A stretch of DNA of 64,000 nt, taken from NCBI RefSeq assembly GCF_024679095.1, contig NC_066528.1, positions 15,273,015 to 15,337,014 of the forward strand, written 5' to 3'. Source of the stretch: Eriocheir sinensis. Its lineage: Eukaryota > Arthropoda > Malacostraca > Decapoda > Varunidae. The translations under genes and the position numbers were made by a program. Below are positions 10,831-21,540 of this stretch, one piece after another. Position 1 is the stretch's first letter; the number at the start of each line of letters is the position of its first letter. The notes under the pieces were generated by a model. That model was not told the origin of the DNA and made no database searches. It saw only the letters and a list, made by a program, of their open reading frames with translations.

Positions 10831-11640
10831 GGTAACCCCCAGCCCCTTCCTTCTCCCCTACTCGCTTTCCCTTCCCTCCCCTTTTTTCATCACTCCCTCC
10901 CTCCCTTTCTTCCTTATCTCCTTACTCGCTTTCTCTTCCCTTCCCTTCTTCTCCCTCCCTTCATCCCCTTCTTTCCTTTCTCTTCCCTTCCCTTCTTTTC
11001 CCTCCCTTCCTCCTTTCTTTATCCCATTATTTGCTTTCTCTTCCCTTCCCTTCTCCTCCCTCCCTTCATCCCCTTCATTCCTTTCTCTTCCCTTTCCTTC
11101 TTCTCCCTCTCTTCCTCCTTTCTTTATCCCCTTCTTTGCTTTCTCTTCCCTTCCCTTCTTCTCCCTTCCTTCTCCCCTTACACCCTTTCTCTTCCTTATC
11201 TTCCCTTTCTTATCTCTCCCTCCCTCCCTTTCTTCCTTATCTCCTTACTTGGTTTCTCTTCTCTTCCTTTCTTTCTCTTCCTCCTTCCCTCCTTTCTTTA
11301 TCTCATTACTCGCTTTTTCTTTCCCTTCCTTTCTTTCTTCTCTTTTCCTCTATTCCTTATCTCTTTCTCGCTTTCTCTTCCTTTCCCTTCCCTTCCCTTC
11401 TTTCTTTTCTCTTCCTCCCTTCCTTCCTTACCCCTTTCTCGCTTTCTCTTCCTTTCCCTTCCCTTCTTTTCTCTTCCTCCCTCCTTTCCTTACCCCTTTC
11501 TCGCGTTCTCTTCCTTTCCCTTCCCTTCTTTTCTCTTCCGCCCTCCCTTCCTTACCCCTTTCTCGCGTTCTCTTCCTTTCCCTTCCCTTCTTTTCTCTTC
11601 CTCCCTTCCTTCTTTATCCCCTAACTCCATTTTCTCCTCC
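10831..11640 (+). repeat. Polypyrimidine minisatellite tract (copy A)
   Basis: Almost pure C/T. TCGCTTTCTCTTCC(C/T)TTCCC followed by CTTCTTTTCTC recurs every 55-75 bp. The overlapping Ser/Phe/Leu/Pro frames, up to about 298 codons, are consequences of stop-codon-poor pyrimidine sequence. The counterpart in copy B is 15781-16645. Confidence 0.88.
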
Positions 11641-12094
11641 TTTCCTTACCAGCTCGTATTTCAAACACAAACAATGATAAATACAAAATGGTGCTAACTT
11701 TTTTTTTATCTTTAATGGAATACGTAAGTGTGTTTATCGTACTTTTTTTATTACTTAACATTGCTTTGTATTCTTATTCCTCTCATCATCTTTAATTACC
11801 TCCAAAAATGTAATTACCTGAACCCGAAAATAACGACTTTTTTTTTTTTTAACGTCGTATAAGTAGCCTGCCTCAACAATGGTGTGGCTAATATTTTTTT
11901 TTCTTTTCTTGACCCGTTTTAGAAAGCGTGGTCAGCTGGTATTATTGATTTTTTTTACTGTTTACGAATGAGTTTGAAATATGTCGACTACACCGTGAAA
12001 ATCCAACTCTTCTAATTAACTCCGTCCCATAATTGAAATAAAAAAAAGACAAACCAGCCACATAACTTGATAAATATTAGTGCGAAGTTTGAAT
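11641..12094. other. Shared non-coding block, copy A
   Basis: A/T-rich unique-looking sequence with poly(T) runs. It is nearly identical to 16650-17113 in copy B, with only scattered differences. No gene is visible. Confidence 0.55.
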
Positions 12095-12277
12095 CTGGTA
12101 GCAGCGACGGGCCACATTTTTGCTATGATATAAACCCCCCAAAATAGATGACGCATAAACTGATCACAAATGCGTCGATATATATTATGAAATGGTTTGC
12201 GTGAGTGATGATTTTTTCTCATTTTTCTCGCTTAGAGGGACCTTTGAGAAACATGATCCCCGCAGCTACCGGGTTAA
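12095..12277 (+). mobile_element. TTAA-flanked MITE, copy 1
   Basis: The left end reads CTGGTAGCAGCGACGGGCC and the right end CGCAGCTACCGGG followed by TTAA. The ends are inverted repeats of each other (CCCGGTAGC.GCG). The left TTAA and first bases have decayed. It is about 180 bp with no coding capacity. TTAA flanks with CC...GG ends fit piggyBac-superfamily MITEs; that assignment is inference. Confidence 0.75.
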
Positions 12278-12427
12278 AAATGTGGCGTAGACGTCTCACC
12301 ATTGTAGTATTTTAATATGTGATAATCTCCCCTACACAGACACCTGACTCACTTTCCATCACCTTCACGAGGCAACACAAACAGGGAGCTTTTTGTCTCA
12401 CTTCATTTCCATCCTGTAAGCCTAAAA
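12278..12427. other. 3' end of duplicated segment A
   Basis: Mixed sequence ending TAAGCCTAAAATGT. The same sequence closes copy B at about 17451, which defines the duplication boundary. Confidence 0.6.
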
Positions 12428-13770
12428 TGTTCGCACTCCTAATTAGCGTTCACCATTTTGAACGCACTCATAATTAGCGCTCACCATTTTGTACGCACAC
12501 CTTATAAGCGCTCACCATTTTGTACGCACTCCTAATTAGCGTTCACCATTTTGTACGCACTCCTAATTAGCGCTCACCATTTTGTACGCACTCCTAATTA
12601 GCGTTCACCATTTTGTACGCACTCCTAATTAGCGTTCACCATTTTGTACGCACTCCTAATTAGCGTTCACCATTTTGTACGCACTCCTAATTAGCGTTCA
12701 CCATTTTGTACGCACTCCTAATTAGCGTTCACCATTTTGTACGCACTCCTAATTTGCGTTCACCATTTTGTACGCACTCCTAATTAGCGTTCACCATTTT
12801 GTACGCACTCCTAATTAGCGTTCACCATTTTGTACGCACTCCTAATTAGCGTTCACCATTTTGTACGCACTCCTAATTAGCGTTCACCATTTTGTACGCA
12901 CTCCTAATTAGCGTTTACCCTTTTGTACGCACTCCTAATTAGCTTTCACCATTTTGTACGCACTCCTAATTAGCGTTCACCATTTTGTACGCACTCCTAA
13001 TTAGCGTTCACCATTTTGTACGCACCCCTAATTAGCGTTCAACATTTTGTACGCACTCCTAATTAGCGTTCACCATTTTGTACGCACTCCTAATTTGCGT
13101 TCACCATTTTGTACGCACTCCTAATTAGCGTTCACCTTTTTGTACTCACTCCTAATTAGCGTTCACCATTTTGTACGCACTCCTAATTTGCGTTCACCAT
13201 TTTGTACGCACTCCTAATTGGCGTTCACCATTTTGTACGCACTCTTAATTTGCGTTCACCATTTTGTACGCACTCCTAATTGGCGTTCACCATTTTGTAC
13301 GCACTCTTAATTAGCGTTCACCATTTTGTACGCACTCCTAATTAGCGTTCACCTTTTTCTACGCACTCCTAATTTGCGTTCACCATTTTGTACGCACTCC
13401 TAATTAGCTTCACCATTTTGTACGCACTCCTAATTAGCGTTCACCATTTTGTACGCACTCATAATTAGCGTTCACCATTTTGTACGCACTCCTAATTAGC
13501 GTTCGCCATTTTGTACGCACTCCTAATTGGCGTTCACCATTTTGTACGCACTCTTAATTAGCGTTCACCATTTTGTACGAACTCCTAATTAACGTTTACC
13601 ATTTTGTACGCACTCCTAATGAGCGTTCACTATATTGTACGCACTCCTAATTAGCGTTCACCATTTTGTACGCACTCCTAATTAGCGTTCACCATTTTGT
13701 ACGCACTCCTAATTAGCGTTCACCATTTTGTACGCACTCCTAATTGGCGTTCACCATTTTGTACGCACTT
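12428..13770 (+). repeat. 31-bp satellite-like array B, about 43 units
   Basis: Same unit as array A (CACCATTTTGTACGCACTCC then TAATTAGCGTT) with a different set of variants, such as TAATTTGCG and TAATTGGCG, that cluster at 13080-13560. Variants shared by every second unit in that part suggest block amplification of two-unit segments. It ends in the same TACGCACTTTTATCATTTCC decay as array A. Confidence 0.95.
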
Positions 13771-13982
13771 TTATCATTTCCGTGGACCTTATACTACGCA
13801 CACAATCTCAAATTAACGTATACCAGTTTGTACGTTTTGCTCTAAATTTTCCATACCAGCTATACATTTTTTTTCTGATTTGCGTTCTAAGTGAGAGACA
13901 AAGACAGAGACTAACAGACACAGACAATTAGACAGACAGACAAACAGAGACAAACAAATCAAACAGACAAACCACCGGAAAT

Positions 13983-14098
13983 TGACCTCTCTTTTAGCCA
14001 CTCTCTACTGTTATCTTTTTTTTTCTAGCAGCATATATCGGGCTCTTTTTTCTACAGTTTTTATATGCCCTTGAGCTGCTTCCTTTCCTGTAAATAAA
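13983..14098 (+). mobile_element. LINE 3'-tail copy within duplication B
   Basis: Counterpart of the fragment at 9541-9658, with the same ATTGACCTCTC start, ATGCCCTTGAGCTGCTTCC core and TGTAAATAAAATAA end. Confidence 0.75.
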
Positions 14099-14318
14099 AT
14101 AAAAAGAAACAGGCAGACAGATACCGACAGACAGACAGAGAGATAGACAGAGACAGGCTTCAGAAAATATAACCAAAACCAAAATAGAAACCACATCATA
14201 TATAAATCATGGACTCTGAGCCCCTTTGTCTAAACCAGCGCTGAAGAGAAAAAAAATAACCATGAAAATGAAAAAGAAATAAAAAAAATGAATGTATAAC
14301 GACTAACGTGGTCTTGTT

Positions 14319-15490
14319 TTGCTTTTCCTTTTCCTTCATCAATTCTTTCTTTACAATCTTTTCACTCTCTCTTACACTTTACTTTCCTGTCTATCTTTCA
14401 TCCTTCTTTTTCTTTCAACTTTCTTTCTTTCCAACACCCTAACACATACTAACATATACGTCTTTTTCTTTTCATTTTCCTTTATCAATTCTTTCTTTAC
14501 AATCTTTTCACTCTCTCTTAATCTTTACTTTCCTATCAATCCTTCATATTTCTTTCACTTTGCACTTTCTCTCGTCTTTCCAACACCCTAACACACACAC
14601 TAACATATACGTCTTTTTCTTTTCATTTTCCTTCATCAATTCTTTCTTTACAATCTTTTCACTCTCTCTTAATCTTTACTTTCCTATCAATCCTTCATAT
14701 TTCTTTTACTTTGCACTTTCTCTCGTCTTTCCAACACCCTAACACACACACTAACATATACGTCTTTTTCTTTTCATTTTCCTTTATCAATTCTTTCATT
14801 ACAATCTTTTCACTCTCTCTTAATCTTTACTTTCTTATCAATCCTTCATATTTCTTTTACTTTGCACTTTCTCTCGTCTTTCCAACACCCTAACACACAC
14901 ACTAACATATACGTCTTTTTCTTTTCATTTTCCTTTATCAATTCTTTCTTTACAATCTTTTCACTCTCTCTTACACATAACTTTCCTGTCTATCTTTCGC
15001 TCTTTTTACTTTCAACTTTCTTTCTTTCCAACACCCTAACACATACTAACATACGTCTTTTTCTTTTCATTTTCCTTTATCAATTCTTTCTTTACAATCT
15101 TTTCACTCTCTCTTACACTTTACTTTCCTGTCTATCCTTCACCCCTTTCTTTACTTTCAACTTTCTCTCGTCTTTCCAACACCCTAACACAAACACTAAC
15201 ATATACGTCTTTTTCTTTTCATTTTCCTTTATCAATTCTTTCTTTACAATCTTTTCACTCTCTCTCACACTTTACTTTCCTGTCTATCCTTCACCCCTTT
15301 CTTTACCTTCAACTTTCTCTCGTCTTTCCAACACCCTAACACACTCTAACATACGTCATTTTCTATTCCTTTTCTTTATTAATCTTTCTTTACAATCTTT
15401 TCACTCTCTCTTACATTTTACTTTCCTGTCTATCCTTCACCCCTTTCTTTACTTTCAACTTTCTCTCGTCTTCCCAACACCCTAACACAC
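14319..15490 (+). repeat. About 150-bp tandem repeat, 8 units (copy B)
   Basis: Same unit as 9986-10570. CCAACACCCTAACAC recurs near 14431, 14580, 14731, 14882, 15029, 15177, 15326 and 15475. Copy number is doubled relative to copy A. Confidence 0.88.
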
Positions 15491-15780
15491 ACAAACAAAC
15501 GTCATATTCTTTTCATTTTCCTTTATCAATTCTTTCTATTCACTCTTCGATCTCCCTTGCACAGCACTGGACTTCCCTTCCTATCCTTCTCCCTTCCATT
15601 ACTCTGCACTTTCTCTCCTCTTACCAACGGGATCAACCAAGACAAACAGTGTCTCTCAAATCATACACACGGAGCCTTCACGTCACTTCAAGCTTACAAA
15701 AAGAGGCGAAAAAGTAAGTCCCAAGCGGAGCAGTGACGCGCGGGCCAGGGAAGGTAAGGCCAGGTAACCCCCAGCCCCTT
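15491..15780. other. Conserved non-repeat block, copy B
   Basis: Counterpart of 10571-10830. No gene recognised. Confidence 0.55.
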
Positions 15781-16645
15781 CCTTCTTCCGTACTCGCTTT
15801 CCCTTCCCTCCCCTTTTTTCATCTCTCCCTCCCTCCCTTTCTTCCTTATCTCCTTACTCGCTTTCTCTTCCCTTCCCTTCTTCTCCCTCCCTTCATTCCT
15901 TTCTCTTCCCTTCCCTTCTTTTCCCTCCCTTCCTCCTTTCTTTATCCCATTATTTGCTTTCTCTTCCCTTCCCTTCTTCTCCCTCCCTTCCTTCCTCCCT
16001 TCCTTCTCCCCTTACACCCTTTCTCTTCAATATCTTCCCTTTCTTATCTCTCCCTCCCTCCCTTTCTTCCTTATCTCCTTAATTGGTTTCTCTTCCCTTC
16101 CTTTCTTTCTCTTCCTCCTTCCCTCCTTTCTTTATCCCATTACTCGCTTTTTCTTTCCCTTCCTTTCTTTCTTCTCCCTTCGTCTATTCCTTATCTCTTT
16201 CTCGCTTTCTCTTCCTTTCCCTTCCCTTCCCTTCTTTCTTTTCTCTTCCTCCCTCTCTTCTTTACCCCTTTTTCGCTTTCTCTTCCTTTCCCTTCCCTTC
16301 TTTTCTTTCTTCCTCCTTCCTTTACCCCTTTCTCGCTTTCTCTTCCTTTCCCTTCCCTTCTTTTCTCTTCCTCCCTCTCTTCCTTACCCCTTTTTCGCTT
16401 TCTCTTCCTTTCCCTTCCCTTCCCTTCTTTCTTTTCTCTTCCTCCCTTCCTTACCCCTTTCTCGCGTTCTCTTCCTTTCCCTTCCCTTCTTTTCTCTTCC
16501 TCCCTCTCTTCCTTACCCCTTTCTCGCTTTCTCTTCCTTTCCCTTCCCTTCTTTTCTCTTCCTCCCTCCCTTCCTTACCCCTTTCTCGCTTTCTCTGCCT
16601 TTCCCTTCCCTTCTTTTCTCTTCCCCCCTTCCTTCTTTATCCCCT
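15781..16645 (+). repeat. Polypyrimidine minisatellite tract (copy B)
   Basis: Counterpart of 10831-11640, with a slightly different number of TCGCTTTCTCTTCC-containing units. Long Ser/Phe/Leu frames are artefacts of the repeat. Confidence 0.88.
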
Positions 16646-17113
16646 AACTCCATTTTCTCCTCCTTTCCTTACCAGCTCGTATTTCAAACATAAACAATAA
16701 CAAATACAAAATGGTGCTAACTTTTTTTTTATCTTTAATGGAATACGTAAGTGTGTTTATCGTACTTTTCTTTATTACTTAACATTGATTTGTATTATTA
16801 TTCCTCTCATCAGCTTTACTTGCCTCCAAAAATGTAATTACCTGAACCCGAGAATAACGACTTTTTTTTTTTTAACGTCGTATAAGTAGCCTGCCTCATC
16901 AATGGTGTGGCTAATATTTTTTTTCTTTTCTTGACCCGTTTTAGAAAGTGTGGTCAGCTGGTTTTATTGATTTTTTTTACTGTTTACGAATGAGTTTGAA
17001 ATATGTCGACTACACCGTGAAAATCCAACTCTTCTAACTAACTCCGTCCCATAATTGAAATAAAAAAAAGGCAAACTAGTCACATAACTTGATAAATATT
17101 AGTGCGAAGTTTG
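16646..17113. other. Shared non-coding block, copy B
   Basis: Counterpart of 11641-12094. No gene recognised. Confidence 0.55.
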
Positions 17114-17299
17114 AATCTGGTAGCAGCGACGGGCCACATTTTTGCTATGATATAAACCCCCCAAAATAGATGATGCATAAACTGATCACAAATGCGTCGA
17201 TATATATTATGAAATGGTTTGCGTGAGTGATGATTTTTTCTCATTTTTCTCGCTTAGAGGGGCCTTTAAGAAACATGATCCCCGCAGCTACCGGGTTAA
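17114..17299 (+). mobile_element. TTAA-flanked MITE, copy 2
   Basis: Duplicate of the element at 12095-12277, with the same decayed left end (TTGAATCTGGTAGCAGCG) and intact right end (GCAGCTACCGGGTTAA). It was copied with the segmental duplication rather than inserted independently. Confidence 0.75.
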
Positions 17300-17451
17300 A
17301 AATGTGGCGTAGACGTCTCACCATTGTAGTAATTTAATATGTGATACTTTCCCCTACACAGACACGTGACTCACTTTCCATCACCTTCACGAGGCAACAC
17401 AAACAGGGAACTTTTTGTCTCGCTTCATTTCCATCCTATAAGCCTAAAATG

Positions 17452-17660
17452 TGGGAGGGAGGGAGGAAAGGAGGGGGAGAGGGTAAAGGGGGCAGAGAGA
17501 AGGAGGGGAGAGAGGGAAAGGGGGAAGAAGGGTGAGGAGGGAAGGAGGGGAGGGAGGGAAAAGGGGGAAGATGGGGGAGGAGAGAAGGAGGGGAGGGAGG
17601 GGATAGGAGGGAGGGAGATGGGGGAGGAGAGGGGTGTGAAACGATCTTAGGCTTAAAAAA
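17452..17660 (+). repeat. GGGAGG-rich purine tract
   Basis: Nearly pure A/G with repeated GGGAGGGA and GGGGGAGA blocks on the + strand. It begins exactly where the segmental duplication ends. Confidence 0.8.
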
Positions 17661-17687
17661 AAGTGTGAGATGCATGGTGGCATTAAT

Positions 17688-17689
<2 letters not shown>

Positions 17690-17745
<56 letters not shown>
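17690..17745. repeat. (CT)28 microsatellite
   Basis: Perfect dinucleotide array. Confidence 0.97.
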
Positions 17746-17747
<2 letters not shown>

Positions 17748-18009
17748 ACAATAAATATCACACACGTAGTCACACCTGCCCCCCCTACACACACACCCCT
17801 ACCCCCCCTCATCCCCCCCCAACCACCCACCACAAACAACAAACACAAGGACGGCGACGGACGGGGCGCGGCGCTGACAAGGACGGCGCGCGGTTGATAG
17901 AGTCGGCGACCCTCACGCGGCGACAGGAGTGACGGGCAGCAGACAACCCAGCCGCCGCAGCCGTGTACGGGCGACGAGGTGACTGATGGGCCATTCCTGA
18001 GATACCTCC
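17746..18009. other. C-rich then GC/CpG-rich unassigned segment
   Basis: A C-rich stretch (17775-17835) is followed by about 140 bp of CpG-rich sequence (17848-17985) with GGACGGCG(A/C)-type repeats. The composition resembles a 5' exon or CpG-rich promoter, but no convincing reading frame or splice site is seen. Confidence 0.35.
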
Positions 18010-18440
18010 ACGGACACGCTGCCTGGGGTGATGGGGTGATAGAGGTGATGGGGGGTGGGGTGATGGGGGTGGCTCTTCATTGTGGGATCTGTGTCTGGTA
18101 AGTAAGAAGTCGGAGAGCGTTGAGTCGTAAGTCTGGGGTCAGGTCGTTAGTCTTCTGTGAGATTGTAGAATGGGGTGGTGGGGTGATGTTGGGTGATGGG
18201 GTGGTGGGGTGATGGGGGTGGCTCTTCATAGGGGAGTCAGTGTCTGGTAAATAAAAAGTCCAAAAACGTTGAGTCGTAAGTCTGGGGTCAGGTTGTGAGT
18301 CTTATGTGAGATTGTCTGATGGGGTGATGGGGTGATAGAGGTGATGGGGGGGTGGGGTGATGGGGTGCGTCTTCATTGTGGGGTCTGTGTGTGGGTGGTT
18401 GATGGGAAGTCCGTGATAGTTGATTGGTATGGTCGGGTTG
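18010..18440. repeat. Tandem repeat, unit about 140-165 bp, 3 copies
   Basis: Units share GTGATGGGGTGATAGAGGTG, GGCTCTTCATTGTGGG, GTGTCTGGTAA and GTTGAGTCGTAAGTCTGGGG. The T/G-rich GGGGTGATG motif is itself an internal short repeat. Confidence 0.8.
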
Positions 18441-18880
18441 TGAGTCTTTTGTGTACACGGATAAGGTATTTGCATTTACACGACCTAACTGACTGACTGG
18501 ATAGTGGTGTGATGGCGGGGAGGGGGGAATGGAGTCTGTGGAAGTTGAAGTCAGATTTCCCGAGACTCACTTCGTATGGATTAGCATAAAGGTTAGCATA
18601 TACACCATTGTCTGACTGACGGGGTAATGGAATGATGGATAAGTGATGGGGGAAGGGAAGTGAAAATGGAGTCTGTGTATGTTGATGTAAGATTTTCCGA
18701 GACTCACTTCGAATGGATAGGAGGTTAGTATTTACACCACTGAATGACTGACGGGGTAATGGAATGATGGGGGAATCGAGTCTGTGTATGTTGAAGTAAG
18801 ATTTCCCGAGACTCACTTCGAATGGGTAGGAGGTTAACATTCACACGGACACACTGACGGGAAGAATGGGGAGGAATGGG
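18440..18880. repeat. Tandem repeat, unit about 110-120 bp, 4 copies
   Basis: Units share GAGTCTGTG-ATGTTGAAGT, CCGAGACTCACTTCG-ATGG, AGGTTAGCAT and CTGACTGACGGGGTAATGG blocks. The array directly follows the previous one. Confidence 0.82.
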
Positions 18881-18995
18881 GGATAGGTTGGTCCTGGGTC
18901 TCCGTGAGTTGAAGCAAAAATTCGGCTCCTCTCTCACCCCTCTTTTGCCTCTCCTATTTTTCCCTCCCCTCCCCACTTATCACCCCATTCCCCCT
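18881..18995. other. Spacer upstream of SINE
   Basis: Short mixed then C/T-rich sequence with nothing recognised. Confidence 0.4.
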
Positions 18996-19347
18996 CCAGC
19001 GGTGGCTGAATGGTTAGCGTACTGGGCCAGCATTCATCACGCCATGGACAACGTCGGTTCGAGTCCCCACACTACCACCTGGGATTTTTCAGTCACCGCC
19101 GAGTGGCCTAAGACTACCCACATGCTGTCCAGAAGACCACCCATCAACCCGGACTCTAGAAGAAACCGTCCAGTGAATCAAGAATGAGTTCCGGGGGGCA
19201 GCATGAGCCAAGCATAACTGGCGCCACTATAAAAATTGCCTGCGCCATGACGGGCTTAGGCCAACCACCAGCTAGGCCCCTAAAGAAAGCCTACATGCGC
19301 TATAGGCTGAGATGTAAAAAAAAAAAAAATAAATAAATAAAAAAAAT
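18996..19347 (+). mobile_element. tRNA-derived SINE with A-rich tail
   Basis: The head shows an A-box-like GTGGCTGAATGGTTAGCG and a perfect B box GGTTCGAGTCC at about 19055-19065, the internal RNA polymerase III promoter of tRNA-derived SINEs. The body carries TTTCAGTCACCGCCGAGTGG, ATCAACCCGGACTCTAG, GAGTTCCGGGGGGCAGC and GGCGCCACTATAAA. The tail is poly(A) running into AAATAAATAAAT. The length of about 350 bp suits a full-length SINE. Related copies are at 51531-51830 and 42884-43186. Confidence 0.85.
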
Positions 19348-19927
19348 CCTTCACCCAAATTCCTAACCCCTCTCCCCAAGCATCCCCTTCCTCTCTCCCT
19401 CCCTCCCCTTTCTCTCTGTCCCCTCTTTCCCCTCTCCTATCTTCCCAACCACTCCCCAGTAAACACTCCCCCTTCCCTCCCTCCCCCCTCTATCCCCCTG
19501 CCTTCCCAGCCCCACCCCCCTACAGCATTCCCTCTCCCCCTCCTCTTCCCCTCTCCTATCCTTCCAACGCCTACAATGAGCACTATCAACACCTCACTCC
19601 TCCCCTTCCTCCCTCCCTTTCCTTCCCTTCCCCCCTCCCCCCTCACCTGTCATCACCTATTCAACACGGTCGCCCATTTTCTTCTTGTCTTCATCCATAT
19701 TTTTGTCTTGCTCATTTAAGAGGCACATATTTTAGTTATTTTTATTGTTGTTGTTGTTTTCTTTACCCTGACTATCGTTCTCTTCTTCTTCTTCTCCTTC
19801 TTCTTCTTCTTCTTCTTCGTCTTCTTGTCTACTATTTCTCTCCTCTGTTTTCTCTCCCTTCTCCTCATCTATTTTCTTTGTCGCAGTTTTCTTCCTTTTC
19901 TTCATCTTTCGTCTTTTGTTTTCTTCC
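19348..19927 (+). repeat. Polypyrimidine tract
   Basis: C/T-rich with TCTCCTATC-TTCC blocks repeated near 19433 and 19552. A (CTT)n core lies at about 19781-19820. A more mixed stretch lies at 19655-19760. No gene seen. Confidence 0.7.
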
Positions 19928-20130
19928 TTCTCCATCTCCAACTCCGTATTTTGTTCCTCCTCCCTCATCTCCTCCATCTCCAACTCCGTATTTTCTTCCT
20001 CCCTCATCTCCTCCATCTCCAACTCCGTGTTTTCTTCCTCCCTCATCTCCTCCATCTCCAACTCCGTATTTTGTTCCTCCCTCATCTCCTCCATCTCCAA
20101 CTCCGTATTTTGTTCCTCCTCCTCCTCCTC
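19928..20130 (+). repeat. 39-bp minisatellite, 5 units
   Basis: The unit contains TCCTCCATCTCCAACTCCGT followed by ATTTTGTTCCTCC or ATTTTCTTCCTCC. The minus-strand frame gives a repeated NTELEMEEMREE-type peptide, a product of the 39-bp period and not evidence of a gene. Confidence 0.88.
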
Positions 20131-20345
20131 CTCTTTGTCTTTCTTCATATTTTCTTTCTTTTACTCTTCCTGTCTTCACTTTCAACTTCATATCGTCTTC
20201 CTCCTCCTCCTCCTCCTCCTCCTCTTCCTCTTTTTCCTCTTTATGATTTTTCTCTCTTCCTCTTCTTCCTTTTCCTTTTCCTCCTCCTATTCTTTCTCTC
20301 TTCTTTATATTTTCTCTCTCCCAGTGTCTACTACAACTACCCCCC

Positions 20346-20414
<69 letters not shown>

Positions 20415-20656
20415 TACATAAGGGTCATTACGCACGTACACATGTGCATTCGTGCATAAGCGCCGTGTGTGCGTGTGTGTGTGCGGTGTGTGGGACAGTG
20501 TGTGTGTACGTGCGTGTGTGAGCGTGTAATCGAACGTACATGTCTTTGAGAGAGAGAGAGAGAGAGAGAGAGAATGATAAATATGGAAAAAAGGACACAA
20601 AAGATATATGCTAAGAATTAGTTTTTACTTTAATGCCACGTAATGCTACAGACGTG

Positions 20657-20694
<38 letters not shown>

Positions 20695-20748
20695 TGACAG
20701 ACAGAGAGACACAGAGAAAGTAACAGACACACAGAACATAAGGAGCTA

Positions 20749-20798
<50 letters not shown>

Positions 20799-20820
20799 TG
20801 CTTGTGAGGGGGTAGGAGAC
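20131..20820. repeat. Microsatellite cluster
   Basis: Arrays are (CCT)n about 20200-20226, (TC)n about 20349-20411, GTGTGTGC-type alternating sequence about 20460-20525, (AG)n about 20549-20572, (AG)n about 20660-20691 and (CA)n about 20752-20795. Confidence 0.92.
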
Positions 20821-21132
20821 AGTTGGAGACGTCTTACCTATTAATCTATTTACACCTGATAGATTTTTTTACTTCCCTGCCCATTTTCCGCCTCTCCCCC
20901 TTCATCCCTCTCTCCCCTATTCGTTCTCAGTGTTTGTAAGGGGTGAAGGGAAGAGGAAAGGAAGAACTGGGTTAATGTGACGGAGATGAGCACTGAGGCC
21001 ACGCGCATCTATAGCTTATGCTCTAAAACTTTACCTTAATCAACCAACAGGGAGACGCAAAACATCTTTCTTCTTTTTCTTCACAATTTCTTTCTTCCTT
21101 TTTTTACCTCTTCTTTTCTGTTCGTTCTGCAT

Positions 21133-21140
<8 letters not shown>
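20821..21140 (+). other. Unassigned sequence with one dispersed-family Y copy
   Basis: The segment at about 20975-21025 contains ACGGAGATGAGCACTGAGGC and CACGCGCATCTATAGC, matching 42580-42625 and, inverted, 42808-42850. The remainder is C/T-rich or mixed. Confidence 0.5.

Positions 21141-21205
<65 letters not shown>
21141..21205. repeat. (CT)n microsatellite
   Basis: Near-perfect dinucleotide array of about 65 bp. Confidence 0.97.
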
Positions 21206-21207
<2 letters not shown>

Positions 21208-21540
21208 TTCTTTTTCACTCCCTTTCTCAATACCAACCTCTCCTTCCTTCCTTGCTTACCCTTCTTCCACCTCTCTTTCCCTCCCTCCCTTTCTTCCTCC
21301 ATTCGTTCCCCGTGCTTGTGAAAGGGAAAGGGGTGGGGAGCGGGGCACCTGGGGGTCTGTTTACACCTGTCTGGGCCGCGGCAGGTACTGGGGTGTAATT
21401 TTAGCTCCAAGGCGCCGGACCCGTCAACACGTGAACCGCTTATTCCAGACCAATCGCTCGGCGGACCACTTTGGGAAGGTCTTGTGAGGGGGTGAGTCAC
21501 TTTGTATATGAGTAAGTGTGTGAGTCTACCTGTTGATGTC
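21206..21540. other. Unassigned mixed sequence
   Basis: C/T-rich to about 21310, then balanced, GC-richer sequence to 21500. No gene, tRNA or known repeat recognised. Confidence 0.4.

Larger units (their letters stand above)
8439..12428 (+). other. Segmental duplication, copy A
   Basis: From the 31-bp array through the MITE to the CCTAAAATGT junction, this block repeats at 12428-17451 in the same orientation. Order in both: 31-bp array, LINE tail, CAGACAGATACC-type block, array of about 150-bp units, polypyrimidine tract, shared 700-bp segment with MITE. Copy A has fewer 31-bp units (about 29) and fewer of the about 150-bp units (4). It carries an extra duplication of about 110 bp at 9647-9870 that is single in copy B. 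Confidence 0.9.
12428..17451 (+). other. Segmental duplication, copy B
   Basis: Second, longer copy of the block at 8439-12428, starting directly with 31-bp units after the CCTAAAATGT end of copy A. The size difference comes mainly from more 31-bp units (about 43) and more of the about 150-bp units (8). The high similarity of the non-repeat parts suggests a recent event or an assembly duplication. Confidence 0.9.

Noticed and set aside
8439..13770. 31-bp direct repeats as a CRISPR array
   Set aside because: Units are contiguous with no spacers, no cas genes are present, and the context is eukaryotic. It is a satellite-like tandem array.
18996..19075. Functional tRNA gene
   Set aside because: A and B boxes are present, but the acceptor and anticodon stems do not pair convincingly, and the unit continues into a SINE body with an A-rich tail.
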